20,217 nt of DNA from Alphaproteobacteria bacterium (GTDB taxonomy: Bacteria; Pseudomonadota; Alphaproteobacteria; CAAGCB01; CAG-977): assembly GCA_021639925.1 (NCBI GenBank), contig JAJXEL010000020.1:1-20217 (forward strand). Reading direction: 5' to 3'. Made by a program: the position numbers and the translations under genes. Positions 13,746 to 20,217 of this stretch are shown here, in pieces. Below the pieces are notes generated by a model. The model was not told the origin of the DNA, ran no database searches, and worked only from the letters and a program-made list of their open reading frames with translations. The first letter of the stretch is position 1, and the number at the start of each line of letters is the position of its first letter.

Positions 13746-15865
13746 TCCTTTTGGACCAGCCGGGCGGATATTTTATATTTTCCCGGCGTCGTCATGTTCC
13801 TGATTTCACCCGTAAACGTTATTAAAGGATAGGATACCGTCCATGGTCTGAAGCCTTTTTCTCGGGCGACAGAGGTGATTTTTAATCCGTCAGGGCCGGC
13901 GTATACGGTATAAACGCCGGCTTTTAAAATGTCGCTGCGGGAATATTGGTGTTTGGCCGGGCATTGATCCTGCGAATCTATGGTGACAAACAAAGCGTCC
14001 AGATCCGTCATCTGGCAGGCGTCGTAAGCGCCTACTTTGTTGTGGGCGTATCCGATTTTAAAGCCGTTCTTTTCATACAGGCAAAGTCCGTAAGGGCAGA
14101 TTGTCGTTAATTCCTGTTCTTGTCTGTTTTCTTCCAGCCAGGCGTTTTTCATCATTTGATCGGAAGCGCCTTCTTTAAAAACCAGCATGTCTTCTTTATT
14201 TCTGAACGCGGCGGCCGCTGAAGAAACATACATATCCGGCAAAACCGTAAAAAACGGGGTGAACAGGCTGAAACAAAAAACGGCAAGCCCCCATAAACGG
14301 TGTTTTCCCTGCCACAGGCAGGTCCATAATCCGCCGAATACGGCCGCCATCAGTCCCCAAAACGGCATGGGCGGAAACTGATAAACGGCATGGGGCAGGC
14401 CGGCGGTTATTTCCGCGGCTTTGTTGATCAGAGATATGCCCGAAGAGGCGAATATCAAAAAAGGTTTTTCCAGCCCGAACGGCATCATAATTGTTCCGGC
14501 CGTCAAAGCCGGCATAACCCAGATTCCCGTAACCGAAGAGCTGAGCAGATTGCCGATTAAAGAGTAAACGGGCAGGCGTTTAAAATGAAAAACGGTAAAA
14601 GGAGCCGTCGCAAACGAAGCGATAAGCGTGGTTAAAGCGACAGCGGCCAGGCAGGAAAGAATGTAAAACGGAACGCCTTCTTTTTTTTCCAGCAGGCGGG
14701 TATATTTCCCGATACCGGCTTCGTATGCGCAGATCAGCGCGGTTACGGCGGCAAACGACAGTTGAAATCCGGCGGAACAAATTGATTCCGGGAAAAACAA
14801 CAGAATAAAAAACGCCGCCCAGGCCAAAGAAACGACAGACAGGGCGCGGCGGTTGAACAATATGGCCGTCAGGACGAAAGCCAGCATGATAAACGCCCGC
14901 TGTGCAGGATAAGAAGCCCCTGAAATATGCAGGTAGGCAAAGCAGACTATCAGGGAAAACAGGGCCGCAATTTTTTTCGTGTTCCAATACAGGGCGGCGC
15001 CGGGAATTAAGGCCAGGAATGTTCTGGTCACCGCAAAAACCAATCCTGCCAGCAGCGACATATGCAGCCCGGATACCGACAGGATATGGGCAATGCCCGC
15101 GTCTCGGTAATTTTGAACGATTTTCAATGGTATGCCTTTGGCGCTGCCGGTAATTAAAGCTTTTGCGACGCCGGCCGTGTCGGCGGGCATGACGTCGTTG
15201 ATTTTTTGATTGATGGCGCTGCGCACGGTCGAACTGCCGGATTGTTTCAGAATTTTAAAATCGTTATGGGCAAATCCGATCGCGCCGATTTGTTGAAAAT
15301 ACAACAGGCGGCTGAAATCAAAACCGGCCGGCGTGCTGGCCGGATACGGGGTGGAAAGAAAAGCTTCGGTTTCGACAACATCGTTTGTCTGCGGCGTTTG
15401 TTGTCCGGCAGGCAGGTTCAGCCATATCTTTGCCGGGGTTTTCCAGTCGGGAAAAGAACCGATCCGGACATTTTTTAAAATCAGGCGGCTGTGTCCGTCA
15501 GGATATTCCGAAACTTCCTGAACGGTTCCCGTTACGGACAAAAGCCCCGTGCGCATTTTAATACGCGGTTCGCTGAGAGAAAAAACACGCAGCTGTGTGA
15601 AAAAAATACCAGCGCAGAACAGTGCAAAAAATCCCGCCGCAAACAGGCAGACGGCATTTTTGCGGCAGTCCCGGACAAGAAAACAGGCGCAGGCAAAAAT
15701 ACAAAAAGTCGTCGTAATCAGCGGTTCTTCCGGCAAAGAAAAATAAAAACCGATTCCCGCGCCGAACATGACGGGAAGCCACAGGGCAACCCGGTCTTTT
15801 TCCATCAGAAAAAAGCCGTTCAGCCAATACCCAAACCGGCGGCAATAATCTGTAAAAGCCGACAT
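13742..15865 (-). CDS. comEC: ComEC/Rec2-family membrane protein
   Basis: Polytopic inner-membrane protein of 707 aa, related to the channel that brings single-stranded DNA into the cytoplasm in natural transformation. There are N-terminal hydrophobic segments, then a soluble OB-fold-like region (DUF4131, about 95-185). The Competence domain follows (about 220-500), with the family signature DAGIAHILSVSGLHMSLLAG and SGASYPAQRAFIML. The C-terminal region (about 530-707) occupies the place of the metallo-beta-lactamase domain but shows no HxHxDH motif, as in other alphaproteobacterial ComEC proteins. Other competence genes are not in this window. The start has AGGTT upstream and a promoter-like sequence about 35 bp away. 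Confidence 0.88.
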   Translation of the reverse strand: MSAFTDYCRRFGYWLNGFFLMEKDRVALWLPVMFGAGIGFYFSLPEEPLITTTFCIFACACFLVRDCRKNAVCLFAAGFFALFCAGIFFTQLRVFSLSEPRIKMRTGLLSVTGTVQEVSEYPDGHSRLILKNVRIGSFPDWKTPAKIWLNLPAGQQTPQTNDVVETEAFLSTPYPASTPAGFDFSRLLYFQQIGAIGFAHNDFKILKQSGSSTVRSAINQKINDVMPADTAGVAKALITGSAKGIPLKIVQNYRDAGIAHILSVSGLHMSLLAGLVFAVTRTFLALIPGAALYWNTKKIAALFSLIVCFAYLHISGASYPAQRAFIMLAFVLTAILFNRRALSVVSLAWAAFFILLFFPESICSAGFQLSFAAVTALICAYEAGIGKYTRLLEKKEGVPFYILSCLAAVALTTLIASFATAPFTVFHFKRLPVYSLIGNLLSSSVTGIWVMPALTAGTIMMPFGLEKPFLIFASSGISLINKAAEITAGLPHAVYQFPPMPFWGLMAAVFGGLWTCLWQGKHRLWGLAVFCFSLFTPFFTVLPDMYVSSAAAAFRNKEDMLVFKEGASDQMMKNAWLEENRQEQELTTICPYGLCLYEKNGFKIGYAHNKVGAYDACQMTDLDALFVTIDSQDQCPAKHQYSRSDILKAGVYTVYAGPDGLKITSVAREKGFRPWTVSYPLITFTGEIRNMTTPGKYKISARLVQKD

Positions 15866-15896
15866 AAAATAACCTGATTGTTACAATATTAAAGGT

Positions 15897-15925
15897 ATAG
15901 TATATAAATTATATTTTTTATGCAA
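15897..15925 (-). promoter_or_regulatory. Promoter-like element for comEC
   Basis: On the minus strand TTGCAT (15920-15925) is followed 15-17 bp later by TATACT (15899-15904) or TACTAT (15897-15902). The spacer is very AT-rich. Its position, about 30-60 bp upstream of the comEC start and beyond the opgH terminator, fits a dedicated promoter. Confidence 0.5.
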
Positions 15926-15940
15926 CCGGCAGAAAAAAAT

Positions 15941-15973
15941 AAAAACAGTCCCCGTGTTTCAGGGACTGTTTTT
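15941..15973 (-). terminator. Strong intrinsic terminator of the opg operon
   Basis: AAAAACAGTCCC (15941-15952) and GGGACTGTTTTT (15962-15973) form a perfect 12-bp stem around a 9-nt loop. It lies 14 bp past the opgH stop codon, and on the minus strand the stem is followed by more Ts. The hairpin is symmetrical enough to work in both directions. It isolates comEC from opg transcription. Confidence 0.9.
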
Positions 15974-15987
15974 ATAAAAACGGCCTT

Positions 15988-18027
15988 TTAAGCGGCATTA
16001 AGCAGATAAGACAGCCGCGCCGTTTCCAGAAAATCGGGCGAATACAGCAATGCGATTTCTTCTTCTTTGGTAAATTCGGTTTTTACGCCGTAATTGATGA
16101 AGTTTTCCAGCTTGATCCGTCCCTGTGTTAAAACCTGTTCGTCAAAATCGGGCGCCGGGCCGTTGACCGGCAGCATCAGAATATGCAAAGCGTTCAGGTC
16201 GGAATCGCGGATAACGTCAATAACGCCCTGTTCATATACGGCATATTGCTGCAATTCGGACAGGTTATGCTGCGCTTTTTGCAAAATGGAAGGAACATTT
16301 AATTCTTCGGGAATAATGAAGTATTTATGTTTTTTGGCTTTTAATCCCGATTCTTCGCGCGACGACAGAACGGAAACGGGAATCGAAAATGTCAGACCGA
16401 TCGTAACGGGCAAAACCCACCAGAACAAAACATTGACGTATTTCCAAACGACAACGGTTGTCACCAGGCCTAAAAGCGTATGCCAAAAGTGGACTTTCGC
16501 CGCCGTTTTCCACGGTGTTCCCGTTTCATCGCGGTTCTGCGGATTCCAGCCGACGGACGAACCGAACAAAATGTCAAATACAAATTTGCTTTGGAACATC
16601 ATCATGACGGGGGCCGTCAGCGCGCTGAACAAAATTTCCGCCGCAACGCTTTTGACTGCGCTGAAAATGCCGTCGATATTTTTCCGGCTGTTTTGGGTTA
16701 TATAAACGATCAATCCCAAAAATTTGGGAAAAACAAGCATAAACATAGACAGCAAAAACAAGCTGACGGTGCCGACTTTATCAAAAACAGGCCATGTCGG
16801 AAACAAAGAATAGCCGACAGGGAAATAATTCGGCGGAATTAAGGCTTTGCCCAATGCCGCGGCAATGCCGACCAGCAAAAAACACAGCCAAAGCGGCGAT
16901 GAAACGTAGGACATTATACCGATTAAAAAGTGAATCCGGCTGACAGGGTTTAAGTTGCGTGACAACAGCACTTTGATATGCTGCAAATTACCCTGGCACC
17001 AGCGTCTGTCGCGAATGGCAAAGTCAATCATGCTGGGCGGACATTCTTCATAACTGCCGTTTAATTCGGGCAGCAGCCATGTCCGCCACCCGCCGCGGCA
17101 AATTAAAGACGCTTCGACAAAATCATGGCTGAGAATATGGCCGCCAAAAGGGGCTTTTCCTGTTAAAACAGGCAGTTTGCAGCAATCCATAAACGCTTTG
17201 ACGCGAATGATGGCATTGTGTCCCCAATAATTGCTTTCGCCGTCCTGCCAATAGGCGGAACCCGCCGCAACGACGCTGCCGTATACTTTTCCGGCAAACT
17301 GTTGAATTCGGGCAAACAAAGAGTTCCTGTTGATGCACATCGGCGGCGCCTGAATGATGCCGGTATCCGTGTTGACCTGCATTAACTGAGCCATTTTCAG
17401 CATTGTCCGGCCGGCCAAAAGGCTGTCCGCGTCCAGGACAATCATAAAATCGTACAGGCGTCCCCATTTTTTACAGAAATCTTCGATATTGCCGCTTTTA
17501 CGGGCGGTGTTCTGCACGCGGCGGCGGTAATACAAATGTATGTTCCGCGGCATGCGGCGTTGGGTTTCCAGCCACATTTTTTCTTCTTTTACCCAGGTTT
17601 TCGGGTTCGTCGTGTCGCTGAGAACGAAAATATCAAAATGGCTGCCTTGACCGGTTTGATCCAGTTCCTGCGCCATGGCTAACAGATTGGCGTAAACTTT
17701 GACGGGTTCTTCGTTATAAATCGGCATTAAGACGGCGGTCTTGCCGCTTAAGGATACGTCGTCGGCCGCCCATTTCAGCCCGATCGGTTTTTTACGCCGC
17801 AGAAGTTCGAAAAAACCAAACAGGCTGGACCAGAAAAACAGCGCGATCCAACCGAAAGTCAGGCTGAATAAAGAGATCATCAGGACTTTCGTGTAAATAT
17901 AGGAATCACTGGGAATCGCCGTAATCCATTTTAAAGTGGCGATCAGCGTGCTGAACGCCGTCAGGCCGAAAACCAGACGGCGGCGGCGGGAAACCTGCTT
18001 TTTGGTGATCGGAACGTATTCTCTCAT
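15988..18027 (-). CDS. opgH: OpgH/MdoH glucan glucosyltransferase
   Basis: Inner-membrane glycosyltransferase family 2 enzyme that polymerises glucose from UDP-glucose into the backbone of osmoregulated periplasmic glucans. Two membrane segments lie at about 18-38 and 45-72, then the cytosolic catalytic domain: AVLMPIYNEEP, FDIFVLSD (Asp138), LDAD (Asp199, Asp201), SHDFVEA (Asp302, Glu305) and RDRRWCQGN (Arg342, Trp343). About six more membrane segments and a soluble tail follow. At 679 aa it is about 170 residues shorter than E. coli OpgH, mostly because the long cytoplasmic N-terminus is missing. The frame extends to a TTG at 18072, but the ATG at 18027 has an AAGGA Shine-Dalgarno and forms an ATGA overlap with the preceding gene. 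Confidence 0.93.
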   Translation of the reverse strand: MREYVPITKKQVSRRRRLVFGLTAFSTLIATLKWITAIPSDSYIYTKVLMISLFSLTFGWIALFFWSSLFGFFELLRRKKPIGLKWAADDVSLSGKTAVLMPIYNEEPVKVYANLLAMAQELDQTGQGSHFDIFVLSDTTNPKTWVKEEKMWLETQRRMPRNIHLYYRRRVQNTARKSGNIEDFCKKWGRLYDFMIVLDADSLLAGRTMLKMAQLMQVNTDTGIIQAPPMCINRNSLFARIQQFAGKVYGSVVAAGSAYWQDGESNYWGHNAIIRVKAFMDCCKLPVLTGKAPFGGHILSHDFVEASLICRGGWRTWLLPELNGSYEECPPSMIDFAIRDRRWCQGNLQHIKVLLSRNLNPVSRIHFLIGIMSYVSSPLWLCFLLVGIAAALGKALIPPNYFPVGYSLFPTWPVFDKVGTVSLFLLSMFMLVFPKFLGLIVYITQNSRKNIDGIFSAVKSVAAEILFSALTAPVMMMFQSKFVFDILFGSSVGWNPQNRDETGTPWKTAAKVHFWHTLLGLVTTVVVWKYVNVLFWWVLPVTIGLTFSIPVSVLSSREESGLKAKKHKYFIIPEELNVPSILQKAQHNLSELQQYAVYEQGVIDVIRDSDLNALHILMLPVNGPAPDFDEQVLTQGRIKLENFINYGVKTEFTKEEEIALLYSPDFLETARLSYLLNAA

Positions 18028-18476
18028 TTCTTTTTTTCCTTTTTTAAACAAGAAAATATTCTGCCCAACCAATGAACTTCGTCAATCGTCTGGGGTTTCA
18101 TGCGTTCAAATTGGTATTCGGGAGCGTTTACGACGGCCTGCTGCTGCATTTTCCGTACCAGTTCCGGAGGAATTTTTCCTTTGACAAGATCTTTGACCGG
18201 ACAGATTTTCGCGCCGTCAAAAATTGAAAAAAACAGTTTGAAATAAGCGACAGTCTGGCTTTTTTCAAAGGAAATGTCGTTGAAAATCTTTAACGCGTTG
18301 TCAAACAAAATTTCGTCGGCCCGGCGAACCAGTTCTTCGGCCGTTTCAGACCGGATATCCGCCGCCGATAAAAAAGACGAAATATCATCGTCGGTCAGTC
18401 CGGACATCGGATAGCCGAGTGTTTGCAGGTAAACGCGCGCCACGTCGCGCAGGCTTTGAATCTTTATGGAAGCCAT
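18024..18476 (-). CDS. Unknown cytosolic protein between opgG and opgH
   Basis: A 150-aa protein whose family I do not recognise. It has no signal peptide and no membrane segment, looks mostly helical, and ends with a lysine-rich tail (CLKKEKKK). It is expected in the cytoplasm. The ATG at 18476 has a GGAG Shine-Dalgarno 6 nt away; another ATG four codons upstream (18488) is possible but lies deeper in opgG. It overlaps the end of opgG by 13 nt, and its TGA overlaps the opgH ATG (ATGA), so translation of all three is coupled. This points to a role with OpgH, perhaps as an accessory or regulatory subunit. The OpgH encoded here lacks the cytoplasmic N-terminal region found in E. coli, which this protein might replace. 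That link is inference. Confidence 0.75.
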   Translation of the reverse strand: MASIKIQSLRDVARVYLQTLGYPMSGLTDDDISSFLSAADIRSETAEELVRRADEILFDNALKIFNDISFEKSQTVAYFKLFFSIFDGAKICPVKDLVKGKIPPELVRKMQQQAVVNAPEYQFERMKPQTIDEVHWLGRIFSCLKKEKKK

Positions 18477-20038
18477 TGGTAGCTCCATATTTCAGAGATG
18501 TGGCGGCCTTTTTTAACAACGGAAGCTCTTAACTCTGAAATTTTGCCGTTGGGTTTAAAATCAATATAAGCCGTCAGGCCGCCCGTGGCCGGATTATAAA
18601 CCAGCTGCTGCTGGACGATCTTGCCTTCGCTGGCGGAAGTTTCCAAAACGGCGATTCCTTTTTCGACTTCTTCCTGCATATTCAGGATATCAAAGTCAAT
18701 AACGAATTTGCGTTTTTCCGTTTCCTTCATGCCCGAAACGCCGCCGACGCCCGTCCTGGTCGCGGTAACGGCGCCGGGAATTTTTTCAACGGGAAGGTCG
18801 GTAAACCAATGCAGATTATATGTATACCGCAATTCCTGTCCGGCAGAGATTTTTTCCGCGGGAACCCAATAGGCTACGACGTTGTCATGTATTTCCTGGT
18901 CCGACGGAATTTCGACCAGTTCGACGACGCCTTTGCCCCAGTCGCCGACAGGTTCGACCCATGCGCTGGGGCGTTGTTCGTAACGGGCTTCGAAATCCAG
19001 ATAATTGGACAGGTCGCGGTCCCGTTGCAGAAGGCCGAAGCCTTTCGGATTTTCATCGGCGAAATCACTGACGCGCAGATATTTTGAATTGTCCAAAGGC
19101 CGCCACAGCCATTCGCCGTTTGCATTTAAAACCAACAGGCCGTCGCTGTCATGAACTTCGGGACGGAAATCGTCGAATTTATTTTTGGTGTTTTCGCCGA
19201 ACAAATACATCGACGTTAACGGAGCTATGCCCAGTTTGCCGATTTCTTTTCTGGTAAATAAGCGTGTTTCAACGTGAATAACCGTATCCGCGCCGGGTGT
19301 AACGGTGAATTTATAGGCGCCCGTTATGCTGGGGCTGTCCAGCAGGGCGTAAATAACGGCCGAATTATCGTGCCATCTGGGACGCTGAAGCCAGAATTCT
19401 TTGAAAACCGGAAATTCTTCGCCTGTCGGGACTGCAGTGTCAATCGCCAGTCCGCGCGCGGAAAGGCCATATTTTTGTCCTTCGGCCAAAGCGCGGAAAT
19501 AGCTGGCGCCGAGAAAAGAAATCAGTTCGTCGAAATAATCGTCCGTATTTAAAGGGTAATGCAATCTGAAACCGGCGTAACCGATATCAGACAGATGTTC
19601 GGTGTTCAAACGGTTATGGCCGAAATTGAAAAAATCAGGCGAATATTTTAACGGGTAAGACTTGCCCCCGATGATTTCATTGATTTTTACGGAATTCTGA
19701 AACAGGGCGCCGGCATGAAAAAACTGAAGTTCAAACGGTTTATGTGTGCCGTACCAGGGGCCTTTTTCCCGTTTAAAGCGGATTGAACGGTATTCGTCAT
19801 AGTCAATGTCCTGCAGTTCTTTCGGCAGATCTTTTCCCGGGGCGACAAAAGGCAGTTCGGACAAAGCTTTGGCTTTCGCCGCCAGTTTTTCAAAGCTGAA
19901 TGAGCTTTCGGCGCGGTCTATGCTGAGCAAAGACTTTTCTATTTTATAATCTCTGTAAAAAAAGGCGCCTTTTATAACTGCGAATAAAATCAGAGCGGCA
20001 GCCAGCCCTTTTGCGACATGTTTGATTTGTTTCCTCAT
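18464..20038 (-). CDS. opgG: OpgG/MdoG periplasmic glucan biosynthesis protein
   Basis: Periplasmic protein required for osmoregulated periplasmic glucan synthesis, 524 aa. It is homologous throughout to E. coli OpgG, a family (OpgG/OpgD) reported to include beta-1,2-glucanases. Shared blocks include IKYSPDFFNFG-like YSPDFFNFG, GLSARGLAIDTAVPTGEEFP, PLTSMYLFGEN, PEVHDSDGL, GEWLWRPL, NPKGFGLLQRDRD and GKGVVELVEIPS. The N-terminus is a basic stretch followed by one hydrophobic helix (about 8-27) without a clear signal-peptidase site, so the protein may stay anchored to the inner membrane, unlike secreted E. coli OpgG. The Shine-Dalgarno is AGGTGA. It is the first gene of the opg operon and overlaps the next frame. 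Confidence 0.94.
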   Translation of the reverse strand: MRKQIKHVAKGLAAALILFAVIKGAFFYRDYKIEKSLLSIDRAESSFSFEKLAAKAKALSELPFVAPGKDLPKELQDIDYDEYRSIRFKREKGPWYGTHKPFELQFFHAGALFQNSVKINEIIGGKSYPLKYSPDFFNFGHNRLNTEHLSDIGYAGFRLHYPLNTDDYFDELISFLGASYFRALAEGQKYGLSARGLAIDTAVPTGEEFPVFKEFWLQRPRWHDNSAVIYALLDSPSITGAYKFTVTPGADTVIHVETRLFTRKEIGKLGIAPLTSMYLFGENTKNKFDDFRPEVHDSDGLLVLNANGEWLWRPLDNSKYLRVSDFADENPKGFGLLQRDRDLSNYLDFEARYEQRPSAWVEPVGDWGKGVVELVEIPSDQEIHDNVVAYWVPAEKISAGQELRYTYNLHWFTDLPVEKIPGAVTATRTGVGGVSGMKETEKRKFVIDFDILNMQEEVEKGIAVLETSASEGKIVQQQLVYNPATGGLTAYIDFKPNGKISELRASVVKKGRHISEIWSYQWLP

Positions 20039-20054
20039 TCAATCACCTGAAACG

Positions 20055-20086
20055 CTGCCGGGATTTTTCCCGAAATTCTGCGGCAG
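20055..20086 (-). promoter_or_regulatory. Leader hairpin upstream of opgG
   Basis: CTGCCG (20055-20060) and CGGCAG (20081-20086) form an outer stem. Inside, GGGA (20060-20063) and TCCC (20068-20071) form a second short stem with a 4-nt loop. The structure lies in the predicted 5' untranslated region, ending about 17 nt before the start codon. No T tract follows, so it is not a terminator. Confidence 0.45.
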
Positions 20087-20095
20087 AGCTTTGTT

Positions 20096-20123
20096 ATTAT
20101 CAAAATACCAAAAACAGGGACAA
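20096..20123 (-). promoter_or_regulatory. Probable sigma70-type promoter of opgG
   Basis: On the minus strand TTGTCC (20118-20123), a 16-bp spacer and GATAAT (20096-20101) would start transcription near 20089, giving a leader of about 50 nt. The rest of the edge (20124-20217) shows no gene or element I can support. Confidence 0.5.
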
Positions 20124-20217
20124 GCGAGTTTCCGACGCAAGAGGACAGCATTGATATCGGCGCGCAACCATACTTGCAGTCTGAACCGCATCTCAAATGA
20201 TCCCTTCTGCCCTAAAA

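Noticed and set aside
15491..15877. 128-aa plus-strand open frame opposite comEC
   Set aside because: Lysine- and arginine-rich shadow of a transmembrane coding region, with no supporting signals.
18028..18072. 15-residue TTG-initiated extension of OpgH
   Set aside because: The TTG has no Shine-Dalgarno, whereas the ATG at 18027 has AAGGA and a standard ATGA overlap.
1..20217. Search for CRISPR arrays, tRNA or rRNA genes, insertion sequences and phage or defence genes
   Set aside because: By eye I found no regularly spaced repeats, no tRNA-like cloverleaf, no transposase or integrase motifs and no known defence-system genes.

Overview
The window looks like core chromosome of a bacterium in the Alphaproteobacteria. 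The main reason is the order ispDF (fused) - dusB - [regulator] - trkA - [HAD] - hfq - hflX, which matches the alphaproteobacterial cluster ispDF-dusB(nifR3)-ntrBC-ntrYX-trkA-hfq-hflX. The fused IspDF and a ComEC without a recognisable metallo-beta-lactamase active site fit this too. Base composition looks intermediate, and genes are tightly packed with many 4-25 nt overlaps. I see no insertion sequences, phage genes, tRNAs, rRNAs or CRISPR arrays. Taxonomy is inferred from gene order and protein motifs only.

Layout. (1) 172-2629, minus strand: a ygiW-qseB-qseC operon (periplasmic OB-fold protein, response regulator, sensor kinase), preceded by a perfect CTTAAG-N5-CTTAAG box of the PmrA/QseB type. 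(2) 2635-3366, minus: an acyl-ACP thioesterase. It is divergent from (3) 3439-4963, plus: an EamA/DMT transporter overlapping a class I SAM methyltransferase. (4) 4960-6738, plus: a sigma70-type promoter, a purine (guanine-class) riboswitch aptamer, an intrinsic terminator and a guanine deaminase, followed by a small Cys-containing membrane protein. (5) 6841-8001, minus: ispDF, convergent with (4) across a strongly structured intergenic stretch and divergent from dusB. (6) 8067-13745, plus: a compact run of dusB, a 100-aa Fis/NtrC-C-terminus-like DNA-binding protein, trkA, a HAD phosphatase, hfq, hflX and an inositol-monophosphatase-family gene. (7) 13742-15865, minus: comEC, overlapping the phosphatase gene tail to tail. 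(8) 15941-20123, minus: an opgG-(150-aa unknown)-opgH operon for osmoregulated periplasmic glucans, with a probable promoter and a strong terminator.

Three points stand out. First, the aptamer with guanine-type core residues lies directly in front of a guanine deaminase gene, so this is a self-consistent guanine-sensing catabolic unit in a lineage where purine riboswitches are not expected. Second, ntrBC/ntrYX are missing from their usual place and a single short protein resembling only the NtrC C-terminal helix-turn-helix remains next to dusB. This reproduces the dusB-fis arrangement of gammaproteobacteria. Third, OpgH lacks the long cytoplasmic N-terminal region of the E. coli protein, and a translationally coupled cytoplasmic 150-aa protein of unknown family is encoded exactly there.
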